A stretch of 64,000 nucleotides of DNA from Acidimicrobiales bacterium (GCA_030448245.1 JAUJNH010000003.1:107750-171749), one strand, 5' to 3'; shown: positions 16,735-25,763, numbered from the stretch's first letter. Translations and numbers: made by a program. The notes: a model not told the origin generated them from the sequence alone.

Positions 16735-17550
16735 TCACGCCGGCCCAGCCGTGGTGCCGGGCTGTCCGGTCGTCGCCGGCTGGCACGAGGGGCACCAGAA
16801 GACGGTGCGGGCCTGCACGCCGAGGCGGGCCGACCGAACGGCGGTGCCGCAGCGCCGGCATGGCCGGGCGGCCCGGCCGTAGACGAACAGGCGGCCACCG
16901 CCCAGGCCGACGTCGCGGCCAGGCGCGGCGGCGACGCCAGCGTTGGCCACGATCAGCTGCTGGCCGGCGAGCACGAGCCGGCGCAGCCGCTCGCTGGGCA
17001 GGTCCGCCCGGGGCGTCCACGGGTCGACCCGCTCGAGGAACAGCGCCTCGCAGCGGTAGACGTTGCCGAGGCCGGCCAGGACGCCCTGGTCGAGCAGCAG
17101 CTCGCCGACCGCCACGGTGGCCGAACGGGTGGCGGCCCGCCGGAGCACCTCGTCGAGGTCGAAGCCCTCGGCCAGCACGTCCGGCCCCAGCCGGGCCAGC
17201 GAGCGGTGGACCCGCTCCTCGTGGTCGCGGAGCAGCTCGACCACCGGGGCGTTGAAGCACACGGCCACCCGGTCGCCGCACTCGAGGACCGCCTTGGCCT
17301 GGGCCGCCGGCCGCTGCCACCGGCCGCCTGCGGGGTACACGTGCCACGAGCCGCTCATCCGCATGTGGCTGTGCAGCACGAAGCCGGACGAGAAGCGGAT
17401 CAGCAGGTGCTTGCCCCTCGTCTCGACCGCGGCCACCGTGGCCCCCACCACCCGTTCCAGGCCGGCGCCGCGGGCGGCGGTGACCTCTCGCCCCTCCAGC
17501 CACCGCCGCAGGGCCGTGCCGGTGCGGAAGATCGTGTCGCCCTCAGGCAC
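16735..17550 (-). CDS. nei2: Endonuclease VIII-like DNA glycosylase
   Basis: 271 residues of the Fpg/Nei family, which excises oxidised bases and nicks the abasic site. After removal of the initiator, the catalytic Pro-Glu pair is PEGDTIF; a lysine in RGKHLLIRF and the helix-two-turns-helix segment LLDQGVLAGLGNVYRCEALF follow. The C-terminal zinc finger is CRRC-x20-CPSC. GTG 17550 is the only start that places Pro-2 correctly. Its position directly after lhr on the same strand matches the known lhr-nei2 pairing of actinobacteria, so a joint role in DNA repair is likely. Confidence 0.9.
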   Translation of the reverse strand: MPEGDTIFRTGTALRRWLEGREVTAARGAGLERVVGATVAAVETRGKHLLIRFSSGFVLHSHMRMSGSWHVYPAGGRWQRPAAQAKAVLECGDRVAVCFNAPVVELLRDHEERVHRSLARLGPDVLAEGFDLDEVLRRAATRSATVAVGELLLDQGVLAGLGNVYRCEALFLERVDPWTPRADLPSERLRRLVLAGQQLIVANAGVAAAPGRDVGLGGGRLFVYGRAARPCRRCGTAVRSARLGVQARTVFWCPSCQPATTGQPGTTAGPA

Positions 17551-17554
17551 CGCA

Positions 17555-17617
17555 CCCCCGGTCCTGTCGGGACGAGGTCTCCCCCAGCCGACACGTCGGG
17601 ACGACAGGAGCCGGGGG
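17555..17617. terminator. Long inverted repeat between lhr and nei2
   Basis: CCCCCGGTCCTGTCG (17555-17569) pairs with CGACAGGAGCCGGGGG (17602-17617) with one bulge, around a 32-base loop. It fills the gap between the lhr stop (17619) and the nei2 start (17550), so it could be an attenuator or processing site inside the operon rather than a final terminator. Confidence 0.5.
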
Positions 17618-17618
17618 G

Positions 17619-20600
17619 TCAGGAGGGGGAGGGCGCATACTTCACCAGGCCCTTCGGGGTGGGGGTGAAGCCCTGGGCCGAGAGGATCTCGGCGAAGCCG
17701 TCGGGCACCCGCTCGACGGCCAGCTTGGCCAGGCGGCGCCCGCCCAGCAGGAACCCGGCCACGGCGTCGAGGGCGTCGGCCTCCCACGTGCCGTCGACCG
17801 GCCGGAGGGTCTGGAGCCCCCGGCCGCCCCGCTCGACGTAGAGGGCGGCCTCGCCGCCCACCAGCGCCACCCAGGCGCCGGCCACCCGCTGCGGCCGGGT
17901 GGCCTCGACCTTGGGCCACGGGAGGGAGAGCCCGTAGGGCTGGGCAGGGTCGGTGGCGGCCAGGACGACCACCGGCGGCTGGCCCTCGGACGGGCCTTCG
18001 CGGCACGACCGCAGCCGGTCGACCGCGCCCGGCAGGGCGAACTGGGCGCCGCCCCGGCCCGCCACGAAGTAGCCCCGCCGGATGCGCCCCGCCTCCTCGA
18101 GGGCCCGCAGCACCGGGTAGATGCCGGCGAAGCCGCCGGGCACCCCCTCGCCCCGCACCGCCTCGCGGGTCAGCACGCCGTGGCGCTCGAGGAGGGATCC
18201 GGCCAGCTTGTGCAGCGTCTGGGTGTCGGAGGGGACGGTGTCGCCGTCGAGGCCCAGGTCGCGCCGCACCAGGCTCCAGCGGCCCTGAGCCGCCGGCGGC
18301 CCGAGGGCGGTGAGCGAGCCCAGCCGGGGCCGCCCCGGCTTGCGTGACCCCGACGCCCCCGAGTGGCGCTGGCCGGCCGCGAACGAGCGGAGGGCGTGGA
18401 CGCCGTCGTTGGTGACCTCGCCGGCCCACACCAGGTCCCACAGGGCGTCGAGGCTGGCCCGGTCGTCGGGTCCGGACAGCTCGCGCCAGAAGCACGCCCC
18501 CCGCTGCTCCAGCACGGCCCGCAGCCGCTCGTGCTCGTCGGTGGCCGGCCGCTCGAGCTGGTCGAGGCCGAGGCGGGGCACCAGGAGGTGCGCGTCGGAC
18601 CGCAGCAGCAGCACGACGCGCCCGTCGTCGCGCCCCAGCGGGCCGGCGCCCAGCCACAGCACCTCGCCCGACGCCACCAGCTCGTCGAGCAGGCGGGGGG
18701 CGTAGCGGCCGACCCGGCTGGCGAGCACGTCGCGCTCGAGCACCGACGCCGGCATGGAGGCGCCCTGCAGCTGGGCCACCACCTCGAAGAGCCGGTTGAG
18801 CCCAAAGGCCGGCGAGCCCACGCCGTGCCAGGCCGGCAGGAAACGGGCCAGGGCCGGGGCGTCGACGGCCTCGACCTCACGTCGCAGGACGGCCAGGGAC
18901 CGCTGCTTCAGCCGGGTCAGCACGTCCTGGTCGCACCACTCCCGGCCCTCCCCGGACGCGGCCGGGCGGAAGGCGCCGGCGGCCAGCGTGCCCGCGGCTT
19001 CGAGGTCCTTGACCACGGTGGCCACCAGGTCGACCGGCACGCCGAAGCGGGCCGCCGGCTCGGCCGGGAGGAACGGCCCGTGGGTGCGGGCCCACCGGCG
19101 CACCAGCTGGGTGAGGGCGTCGGGCACCGGCTCGAGGAAGGCGTCGGGGATGCCCGGGGGCAGGGCCGCCCCCAGCGCGTCGCGGTACCGGCCGGCGTCC
19201 TCGACGGCGATGAGCCGGCCCTCGCCGGCCACCCGCACCACCACTGCCCGGCGCCTGTCGACCAGCGCCTGGTGGAACGTTTCAGTAGAACGGGCGGCCA
19301 GCTCGGCCTCGGTGAGGTCGCCCAGGCGGCGGAGGAGGTCGTGGGCCTCGTCGACGCTGCGGGCCCACCGGTTCTCGTCGAGAGCCTGCAGCTCGGCCTC
19401 GAGCTGGGCCAGGGCGTCGGGGTCGAGCAGCTCGCGCAGCTCGTCGGCCCCCACCAGCTCGGCCAGCATCCTCCGGTCGAGGGTGAGCGCCTGAGCCCGC
19501 CGCTCGGCCATCGGTGCGTCGCCCTCGTAGATGAACGAGGCCACGTAGCTGAAGGCCACGGAGGCGGCGAAGGGCGAGGGGGCGGCGGCGTCGACCTGCA
19601 CCACCCGCAGCCGCCGGGAGCGGATGTCGCGCATCAGCCCCTGCAGGCCCGGCAGGTCGAACACGTCGCGCAGGCACTCGCGGTAGGTCTCGAGCAGGAT
19701 CGGGAACGAGCCGTAGCCGCTGGCCACCTTCAGCAGGTCGGCGGCCCGCTGGCGCTGCTGCCACAGCGGGGTCCGCGAACCGGGGCGGCGCCGGGGCAGC
19801 AGCAGGGCCCGGGCCGCGTTCTCGCGGAAGCGGGCGGCGAAGACCGCCGAGCCGGCCACCACGTCGGTGACCAGCTCCTCGACCTCGTCGGGGTCGAGGA
19901 GGACGGCCTCGGCCGGCGGCGCGTCGTCGGCCTCGGGCAGGCGCACCACGATCCCGTCGTCGCCCCAGATGGCCTGGACCTCGATGTCGAAACGGTCGCG
20001 GACCTTGGCCTCGAGCGCCAGCGCCCACGGGGCGTGGACCCGGGCCCCGAACGCCGACAGGATGCACACCCGCCAGTCGCCCAGCTCGTCGCGGAAGCGC
20101 TCGACGACGATCTGGCGGTCGGTGGGCAGAGCGCCGGTGGCCTCGAGCTGCTCGTCGAGGTAGCGGCGCAGGTTGGCGGTGGCCAGCCGGTCGAGGCCGT
20201 GGCGGTCGTGCAGGTCGGCGTCGCTGAGGTCACCGACCTCGCGCAAAAAGGCGCCGACGGCCCGGCCCAGCTCGAGCGGCCGGCCGATCGAGTCGCCGTG
20301 CCAGAACGGCATCTTGCCCGGCATGCCCGGGGCCGGGGTGACCACCACCCGGTCCCGGTCGATGTCCTCGATGCGCCACGTGGAGGCCCCCAGCAGGAAG
20401 GTCTCGCCGACCCGGGACTCGTAGACCATCTCCTCGTCGAGCTCGCCCACCTTGCCGCCGTCGGGGGTGACCACCCGGAACAGGCCCCGGTCGGGGATGG
20501 TGCCGCCACTGGTGACCGCCAGCATCCGGGCCCCCTTGCGGGCTGTGACGGTGCCGGCCAGGCGGTCCCAGGTGAGGCGGGGGCGCAGCTCGGCGAACTC

Positions 20601-22142
20601 GTCCGACGGGTACCGCCCGGCCAGCATGTCGAGCACGCCCTCGAACGCCTCGCGGGACAGCTCGGCGAAGGGGTAGGTGGCCAGGGCCACCGCCTCGACC
20701 TCGTCGATGGGCAGCGCCGCCGGCTCGGCTGCCGCGCACATGGCCACGATCTGCTGGCTGAGCACGTCGAGCGGGTTGCGGGGCACCCGGGTCTCCTCGA
20801 TCAGCCCATCGGTCATGCGCTGGGCGGTGACCGCGGCCATGACCAGGTCACCCCGGTACTTGGGGAAGATCCGGCCTCGTGAGGGCTCGCCCACCTGGTG
20901 GCCAGCCCGGCCGATCCGCTGCAGCCCGCTGGCCACCGACGGCGGGGCCTCGACCTGCACCACCAGGTCGATCGCGCCCATGTCGATCCCGAGCTCGAGT
21001 GACGAGGTGGCGACGAGCCCGGGCAGCCGCCCGGCCTTGAGGGCGTCCTCGATCTCGAGGCGCTGCTCGCGGGCCAGCGAGCCGTGGTGGGCCCGCACCA
21101 GGTCGGGCGCGCCGTCGGGCAGCACGCCCGTCTCGCGGGCCAGGTCGTTGAGGGCGGCCGACAGCCGCTCGGCCAGGCGCCGGCTGTTGACGAAGACCAG
21201 GGTGGAGCGGTGGGTGGTGACGAGGTCGAGCAGCACCGGGTGGATCGACGGCCAGATCGACGAGCGGACCTCGGGGTCGCCCGCCGCCGCTCCGCTGAGC
21301 GTGAAGTCGAGGTCGTCGGGCTCCCGGCGCTTGCCCAGCTCGCCCATGTCCTCGACCGGCACGATCACCTCGAGCTCCAGCTGCTTGCGCACGCCAGCGT
21401 CGACGATCTGCACCGGCCGGAACGACCAGGTGCCCGTCCGCTCGTCGCGAGTGCGCCCACCCAGGAACCGGGCCACCTCGCTGAGGGGGCGCTGGGTGGC
21501 CGACAGGCCGATGCGCTGGGGCGACGGACGGTTGTCCCCCCTGCCGGGCCGCTCGGGCCCACCGCCCCGCACCAGCTGCTCGAGCCGCTCGAGGGACAGG
21601 GCCAGGTGCGCCCCCCGCTTGGTGGCGGCCACCGCGTGCACCTCGTCGACGATCACCGTCTCGACCGAGGTGAGGATCTCCCTGGCCTGGCTGGTGAGGA
21701 GGAGGTAGAGCGACTCGGGGGTGGTGATGAGGATGTCGGGCGGGTGGCGGGCCAGCTGCCGGCGCTCGTCGGCCGAGGTGTCGCCCGTGCGGGTGGCCAC
21801 CTTCAGCTCGGGCAGGGCCACCCCGGAGCGGCTGGCCTCGTTGGCGATGCCGGCCAGCGGGGCGCGGAGGTTGCGCTCGACGTCGTAGGTGAGGGCCTTG
21901 AGCGGCGACACGTAGAGGGTGCGCAGGCGGCCTCCGCCTGCCGGGGCCGGGCCGGTGAGCAGCCGGTCGAGCGACCACAGGAAGGCGGCCAGGGTCTTGC
22001 CCGAGCCGGTCGGGGCGCAGATCAGCGTGTGCTGGCCGGCGCCGATGGCCTCCCACCCCTGCTCCTGGGCCGGAGTCGGCGCCTCGAACGCCCCGGCGAA
22101 CCACCGCCGGGTCACCTCGGAGAACCGCTCCAGCGCAGCCAC
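17619..22142 (-). CDS. lhr: Lhr-type ATP-dependent superfamily 2 DNA helicase
   Basis: 1507 residues, the usual size of long-form Lhr. N-terminal helicase core: APTGSGKT (Walker A), IVDEVHA (DEVH box), GLSATQRPL (motif III), then HHGSLAREQR and VATSSLELGID (motifs IV-V) and LQRIGRAGHQVGEPSRGR (motif VI, about residues 400-420). Then the winged-helix and the long C-terminal Lhr-specific half. A 3'-to-5' translocating helicase induced with mutagenic repair in mycobacteria. Downstream nei2 and a zinc ribbon follow on the same strand. Its promoter shares the 116-bp divergent region with the TetR operon. Confidence 0.95.
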   Translation of the reverse strand: MAALERFSEVTRRWFAGAFEAPTPAQEQGWEAIGAGQHTLICAPTGSGKTLAAFLWSLDRLLTGPAPAGGGRLRTLYVSPLKALTYDVERNLRAPLAGIANEASRSGVALPELKVATRTGDTSADERRQLARHPPDILITTPESLYLLLTSQAREILTSVETVIVDEVHAVAATKRGAHLALSLERLEQLVRGGGPERPGRGDNRPSPQRIGLSATQRPLSEVARFLGGRTRDERTGTWSFRPVQIVDAGVRKQLELEVIVPVEDMGELGKRREPDDLDFTLSGAAAGDPEVRSSIWPSIHPVLLDLVTTHRSTLVFVNSRRLAERLSAALNDLARETGVLPDGAPDLVRAHHGSLAREQRLEIEDALKAGRLPGLVATSSLELGIDMGAIDLVVQVEAPPSVASGLQRIGRAGHQVGEPSRGRIFPKYRGDLVMAAVTAQRMTDGLIEETRVPRNPLDVLSQQIVAMCAAAEPAALPIDEVEAVALATYPFAELSREAFEGVLDMLAGRYPSDEFAELRPRLTWDRLAGTVTARKGARMLAVTSGGTIPDRGLFRVVTPDGGKVGELDEEMVYESRVGETFLLGASTWRIEDIDRDRVVVTPAPGMPGKMPFWHGDSIGRPLELGRAVGAFLREVGDLSDADLHDRHGLDRLATANLRRYLDEQLEATGALPTDRQIVVERFRDELGDWRVCILSAFGARVHAPWALALEAKVRDRFDIEVQAIWGDDGIVVRLPEADDAPPAEAVLLDPDEVEELVTDVVAGSAVFAARFRENAARALLLPRRRPGSRTPLWQQRQRAADLLKVASGYGSFPILLETYRECLRDVFDLPGLQGLMRDIRSRRLRVVQVDAAAPSPFAASVAFSYVASFIYEGDAPMAERRAQALTLDRRMLAELVGADELRELLDPDALAQLEAELQALDENRWARSVDEAHDLLRRLGDLTEAELAARSTETFHQALVDRRRAVVVRVAGEGRLIAVEDAGRYRDALGAALPPGIPDAFLEPVPDALTQLVRRWARTHGPFLPAEPAARFGVPVDLVATVVKDLEAAGTLAAGAFRPAASGEGREWCDQDVLTRLKQRSLAVLRREVEAVDAPALARFLPAWHGVGSPAFGLNRLFEVVAQLQGASMPASVLERDVLASRVGRYAPRLLDELVASGEVLWLGAGPLGRDDGRVVLLLRSDAHLLVPRLGLDQLERPATDEHERLRAVLEQRGACFWRELSGPDDRASLDALWDLVWAGEVTNDGVHALRSFAAGQRHSGASGSRKPGRPRLGSLTALGPPAAQGRWSLVRRDLGLDGDTVPSDTQTLHKLAGSLLERHGVLTREAVRGEGVPGGFAGIYPVLRALEEAGRIRRGYFVAGRGGAQFALPGAVDRLRSCREGPSEGQPPVVVLAATDPAQPYGLSLPWPKVEATRPQRVAGAWVALVGGEAALYVERGGRGLQTLRPVDGTWEADALDAVAGFLLGGRRLAKLAVERVPDGFAEILSAQGFTPTPKGLVKYAPSPS

Positions 22143-22185
22143 GGGACCACCAGCCTACGGACCAGCCGGGACATCGACCCGGGGG

Positions 22186-22214
22186 TTGACACCGACCCGG
22201 ATCAAGCGCATGCT
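22186..22214 (+). promoter_or_regulatory. Sigma-70-type promoter of the TetR operon
   Basis: TTGACA (22186-22191), 17-bp spacer, CATGCT (22209-22214). The -35 box is consensus. The -10 box merges with the first base of an 18-bp palindrome, a position where repressor binding would block the polymerase. Confidence 0.6.
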
Positions 22215-22231
22215 TTGAGCAGGTGCTCAAA
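22214..22231. promoter_or_regulatory. Palindromic operator, probably for the TetR-family regulator encoded in the operon
   Basis: TTTGAGCA-GG-TGCTCAAA is a perfect 8+2+8 inverted repeat covering roughly -7 to +11 of the predicted promoter. Size and placement fit a TetR-family operator, and the third gene of the operon encodes such a repressor. A second 8-bp palindrome GAGCGCTC follows at 22234-22241, then a strong AGGAGG ribosome site at 22248. Confidence 0.7.
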
Positions 22232-22258
22232 CCGAGCGCTCTAGCAAAGGAGGTCATC

Positions 22259-22642
22259 ATGCTCCTCGCCGTCTACCTGGCCTACGGGGCCATCGCCATC
22301 GGGCTCGTCAGCTGGCTGGCCCGCACCCTCTACGCCAACGGCGCCCTGTTCCTCGAGGAGGTGTTCCCCGGCCGCGAGCAGCTGGCCGCCGCCGTCAACC
22401 GCCTGCTGGTCACCGGCTTCGTCATGCTGAACCTCGGGTGGGCGGCCCTCCTGCTGCGGGCCGGCGAGCCTGCCGACGGCGCCGCTGCCGTCGAGGCGCT
22501 GGCCCTGCGGCTCGGCCTGCTGCTGATCACCCTCGCCGTCCTCCACTTCGTGAACCTGCTCGTGCTGGCCGCCGTGCGGGTCCACCAGCGCCGCCGCCAC
22601 GAGGTGCCCGTGCGGCCCGACCTGTGGGTGGGGGCGGCGTGA
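22259..22642 (+). CDS. Small membrane protein, three predicted spans
   Basis: 127 residues, with spans near residues 2-22 (LAVYLAYGAIAIGLVSWLA), 46-64 (LLVTGFVMLNLGWAALLL) and 80-105 (LGLLLITLAVLHFVNLLVLAAV), and a basic C-terminus. No named family recognised. ATG 22259 has AGGAGG five bases upstream, the best ribosome site in the neighbourhood. First gene of a three-gene operon with a DCC-type thiol protein and a TetR repressor, each overlapping the next. Function unknown; it is likely induced when the repressor binds its ligand. Confidence 0.75.
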   Translation: MLLAVYLAYGAIAIGLVSWLARTLYANGALFLEEVFPGREQLAAAVNRLLVTGFVMLNLGWAALLLRAGEPADGAAAVEALALRLGLLLITLAVLHFVNLLVLAAVRVHQRRRHEVPVRPDLWVGAA

Positions 22643-23022
22643 GCGACGCCCTCTCACCCGACGTGGGCGCCCTCACGGTCGTCTACGACCCGGCCAGCCC
22701 CTTCTGCACCTGGTGCCGGGGCTGGCTCCAGGCCCAGCCGCTCCTGGTGCCGGTCCGGTTCCTGCCGGCCGGCGGCCCGGAGGCGCAGGCCCGGCTGGGC
22801 GTGCTCGGGGCCGGTGCCGAGCTCGTGGTCGTCGCCGACGACGGCCGAGCCTGGACCGGAGGGGCCGCCTTCGTGCTGTGCCTGTGGGCCACCGCCCGCC
22901 ACCGCGATCTCTCGAGCACCCTGCGCCTGCCCGTGGCCCGGGTGGGGGCCGAGGCCTTCTTCCACGCACTCACCGCCAACCGGGCCATCCTCACCCGCCT
23001 CCTCGAGCCCTCGCCGGCATGA
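22639..23022 (+). CDS. DCC/DUF393-like thiol-oxidoreductase-type protein
   Basis: 127 residues. The N-terminus has VVYDPASPFCTWCRGWLQAQPL, a CxxC redox-type motif in the position of the DxxCxxC signature of the DUF393/DCC family. Then come VRFLPAGGPEAQ and WTGGAAFVLCLWA, matching the usual gain-of-helix segment of that family. Family members are poorly characterised, often encoded beside membrane proteins. GTG 22639 overlaps the previous stop and its own stop overlaps the ATG of the TetR gene. Cytoplasmic, no signal peptide. Confidence 0.7.
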   Translation: MSDALSPDVGALTVVYDPASPFCTWCRGWLQAQPLLVPVRFLPAGGPEAQARLGVLGAGAELVVVADDGRAWTGGAAFVLCLWATARHRDLSSTLRLPVARVGAEAFFHALTANRAILTRLLEPSPA

Positions 23023-23699
23023 GCGACCCCGGGCGGAGGCGGGCCGTTCCGGCCGGCCGGTCGGCGCCGGGCGAGGTGACCCGAGAGCGGATCCTGGACG
23101 CCGCCCTCGACACGCTGCGGGCGGAGGGCTTCCTCGGCACGACGGCTCGGAGCATCGCCCGCACCGGCGGCTTCAACCAGGCGCTGGTCTTCTACCACTT
23201 CGGGTCGGTCGACGAGGTGCTGCTGAGCGCGGTCGAGCGCATGAGCCAGCGCCGCCTCGACACCTACCGGGGCCGGCTGGCCGAGGCCCCGGACCTGCCG
23301 GGGATCGTGGCGGTGGCGCGGGAGGTGCTGGCCGAGGACGTGCAGCGGGGAGCCATCACCGTGCTCTCCCAGCTGGTGGCCGGCGCTCACGGACGGGTCG
23401 AGTTCAGCCGCCGGCTGGCGGCCAGCTTCGACCCGTGGATCGACCTGGTTGACGAGGCGGTGCAGCGGGTCCTGGCGGGCACCGGGCTGGCCACCGTCGT
23501 CCCCAGCCGAGACGTCGCCGTGGCCATGACCGGGACGTTCGTCGGCGTCGAGCTGCTGGGCCAGCTGGACCCGGAGTCCGGCCGCGTCGAGGCGCTCCTC
23601 GCCACCCTCGACACCACCGCCGGGCTGTTGCAGGGCCTGCTCGCCCTCTTCGGCTCCGCCTCCTCCTCCCCCGCCGCCGCCGAGGCTTCGGAGGGCTGA
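23019..23699 (+). CDS. TetR-family transcriptional regulator
   Basis: 226 residues. The N-terminal DNA-binding domain has RERILDAALDTLRAEGFLGTTARSIARTGGFNQALVFYHFGSVDEVLLSAV, a standard TetR helix-turn-helix (residues about 20-70). A helical ligand-binding domain follows, ending in a low-complexity Ser/Ala tail. The ATG overlaps the preceding stop. As the last gene of its operon behind a palindromic operator, it most likely represses its own operon. The ligand is unknown. Confidence 0.9.
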   Translation: MSDPGRRRAVPAGRSAPGEVTRERILDAALDTLRAEGFLGTTARSIARTGGFNQALVFYHFGSVDEVLLSAVERMSQRRLDTYRGRLAEAPDLPGIVAVAREVLAEDVQRGAITVLSQLVAGAHGRVEFSRRLAASFDPWIDLVDEAVQRVLAGTGLATVVPSRDVAVAMTGTFVGVELLGQLDPESGRVEALLATLDTTAGLLQGLLALFGSASSSPAAAEASEG

Positions 23700-23742
23700 G
23701 GGACCGACTCCGGCACGGGGTCGCATAGGTTGGCGAACCAGC

Positions 23743-24645
23743 GTGGATCCCGTCACCTGGCACCATCGCCCCCAGCTGCGCCGGCCGGTGCTCGTCGCCA
23801 GCTTCGAGGGCTGGAACGATGCCGGGGATGCCGCGACGATGGCCGTCCGGCACCTCCAGGAGGCCTGGGACGCCGAGGAGTTCGCCACCATCGACCCCGA
23901 GGAGTTCCACGACTTCACCGAGGACCGACCGCTGGTCCACCTGGTCGACGGCCTCACCCGCGAGATCTCGTGGCCCGAGCACAGCCTGTCGGCGTGCACG
24001 CCGCCAGGCTCCACCCGCGACGTCGCCTTCCTGGTGGCGATCGAGCCGCAGCTGCGGTGGCGCACCTACTCGCAGGCCATCCTCGAGGTGGTCGAGGCGC
24101 TCGACTGCTCACTGGTCGTGACCCTCGGCTCCCTCCTCTCCGACACCCCGCACACCCGCCCGGTGAAGATCACCGGCACCGCGCACGACGCCGAGCTCGC
24201 CCTCCGGCTGGGCCTGGCCCGGAGCCGCTACGAGGGCCCCACCGGCATCGTCGGCGTCCTGCACGACCAGCTCGCCCGGGCCGGTGTCCCGTCGGTGTCG
24301 ATGTGGGCCGCCGTGCCGCACTACGTCGGCCGCAACCCGTCGCCTCCAGCCGCGCTGGCCCTGGTCGAGCGGGCGTCAGGCCTCCTCGGGTCCGAGGTCG
24401 ACACGACCGAGCTGCGGGTGGCGGCGGCCGAGTACCTCGCCGAGATCGACGACGCCCTGGCCAGCGACGACGAGGCCCGCGACTACGTGCGGGGCCTCGA
24501 AGAGGCCGACGACGAGCCGCCCGCCCACGATCCCCTGCAGCTGGGCGAGCTTCGCCGGCCCGAGGACGAGGGGGTGACCATGGCCGGGGCCGAGCAGCTG
24601 GCCGCCGAGGTCGAGCGGTTCCTGCGCAACCAGGAGGGGCGCTGA
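23743..24645 (+). CDS. PAC2-family protein
   Basis: 300 residues of the PAC2 (proteasome assembly chaperone-like) family common in actinobacteria: RRPVLVASFEGWNDAGDAAT near the N-terminus, FLVAIEPQLRWRTYSQAIL, VVTLGSLLSDTPHTRPVKITGTA and GVLHDQLARAGVPSVSMWAAVPHYV. The fold resembles purine nucleoside phosphorylases. Biochemical activity is unproven. GTG start; the C-terminus is acidic and ends in a helix. The stop shares one base with the start of the next gene (TGATG). No proteasome genes lie in the window. Confidence 0.88.
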   Translation: MDPVTWHHRPQLRRPVLVASFEGWNDAGDAATMAVRHLQEAWDAEEFATIDPEEFHDFTEDRPLVHLVDGLTREISWPEHSLSACTPPGSTRDVAFLVAIEPQLRWRTYSQAILEVVEALDCSLVVTLGSLLSDTPHTRPVKITGTAHDAELALRLGLARSRYEGPTGIVGVLHDQLARAGVPSVSMWAAVPHYVGRNPSPPAALALVERASGLLGSEVDTTELRVAAAEYLAEIDDALASDDEARDYVRGLEEADDEPPAHDPLQLGELRRPEDEGVTMAGAEQLAAEVERFLRNQEGR

Positions 24646-25226
24646 TGCCCCGGGGCCTGCTGGCCGCGTCGGCGGCCACCGCCCTGCTCGTGGCTGCCGT
24701 CGGTGCCGCGCCGGCGGCCGCCCAGGCCGAGCTGGGCTGCGCGGGTGACGGCGGGATCGACACCGCCATCGAGCAGGCGCCCACCGTGTTCACCGGCACG
24801 GTCCGGGTGCTGGGCAACAAGGGCCGCACCGCCACGATCGACGTCATCAGGGTCTGGAAGGGCGGGCCGCTGCCCAAGCGGGTGGAGGTGCAGGGCACCG
24901 TGGCCACCCAGTCGAAGGTGGTCACCGCGCTCGACCGCCTCTACGCCCGGGACCGCACCTACCTCTTCGTGCCGACCTCCGGCGCGTCGCCCCGCTTCCG
25001 GGAGAACCGCTGCTCGGCCACCCGCCAGCTGACGGCCGAGCTGGCCGCCAGGGAGCCGGGAGGCGCGACCCCGCCGCAGGGCGAAGGCGTGCCGCTGCCG
25101 GGGGCGGGGCGCGGCAAGTTCGCACCGCTCGTGGTGGGAGCGGTGGCCTTTGTCGTCCTGGCCGGGCTGCTGGCCGCGGCCCGCCGCAGGTCGAAGCGGT
25201 CCCACCAGCCGGCCGCCGCCAGCTGA
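24645..25226 (+). CDS. Exported protein with a C-terminal membrane anchor
   Basis: 193 residues: signal peptide (LLAASAATALLVAAVGAAPAAAQA), an extracytoplasmic domain with two or three cysteines (LGCAGDGG, NRCSATR) and beta-rich text (VFTGTVRVLGNKGRTATIDVIRVWKGG). Then a Gly/Pro linker, one membrane span (FAPLVVGAVAFVVLAGLLAAA) and a basic tail RRRSKR. The topology suits a cell-surface protein; the strand pattern resembles tissue-inhibitor-like or OB-type secreted domains, but I cannot name a family. Overlaps the PAC2 stop by one base, so translationally coupled. Confidence 0.7.
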   Translation: MPRGLLAASAATALLVAAVGAAPAAAQAELGCAGDGGIDTAIEQAPTVFTGTVRVLGNKGRTATIDVIRVWKGGPLPKRVEVQGTVATQSKVVTALDRLYARDRTYLFVPTSGASPRFRENRCSATRQLTAELAAREPGGATPPQGEGVPLPGAGRGKFAPLVVGAVAFVVLAGLLAAARRRSKRSHQPAAAS

Positions 25227-25241
25227 GCGGTCGGGGTTCCG

Positions 25242-25727
25242 ATGGCCGAGCTGGTGCCCACCTGCGTCTGGCGGGCCTCCGCCGCCCTGATCACCCGCCT
25301 CGACGACGCCTTTGGCCCGCCGCTCGACACCTATGTCAACGGGTCGCAGGTGTGGCTGCGGGAGGACGGTCCGGGCGGCGTGGTGCTCGAGTGGCGCCTG
25401 CACCCGGTGGCCGGCTACGTGCGGCCGAAGGGGGTGGCCACCGAGGAGGTGTTCGAGCTGACCGCCGCGGCCCTGGCCACCGGCCAGCCCGGCCCGGCCC
25501 CGCTCGAGCGGCTGTGGGAGGGCCTCGAGGCCTTCCCGGCCTACGGCGACGAGGTCGAGCCGGCCGGCCTGTCCCGGGCCTGCGCCGCCGCCCTCGGCGT
25601 GCCCCCGGATGCGGCCGGCCTGGTCGACCACGACCGGCTCGGTGACGAGTGGGAGCGGGCTCGCGGCACCATCTCGATCGTCGACGCCCTGTTCGCCGAG
25701 CTCACCCGTCCCCCGGCCCCGCCCTGA
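25242..25727 (+). CDS. Hypothetical soluble protein
   Basis: 161 residues, no family recognised. The N-terminal third reads like a small alpha/beta domain (CVWRASAALITRLDDAFGPPLDTYVNGSQVWLRED, VVLEWRLHPVAGYVRP), the rest is helical (VFELTAAALATGQ, LERLWEGLEAFPAYGDEVEPAGL). No signal or membrane span. It follows the anchored protein by 15 bp on the same strand and is probably the last gene of the PAC2 operon. Consistent codon usage supports it as real. Confidence 0.6.
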   Translation: MAELVPTCVWRASAALITRLDDAFGPPLDTYVNGSQVWLREDGPGGVVLEWRLHPVAGYVRPKGVATEEVFELTAAALATGQPGPAPLERLWEGLEAFPAYGDEVEPAGLSRACAAALGVPPDAAGLVDHDRLGDEWERARGTISIVDALFAELTRPPAPP

Positions 25728-25763
25728 GCGCCTCCCGGTCCTGCTGGCGTCGAGGCGACGGCC

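Noticed and set aside
16475-17503. A 342-codon minus-strand frame ending in the zinc ribbon
   Set aside because: Its upstream part is the out-of-phase reading of nei2 (Arg/Gly/Pro-rich); only the last 55 codons carry the zinc ribbon.
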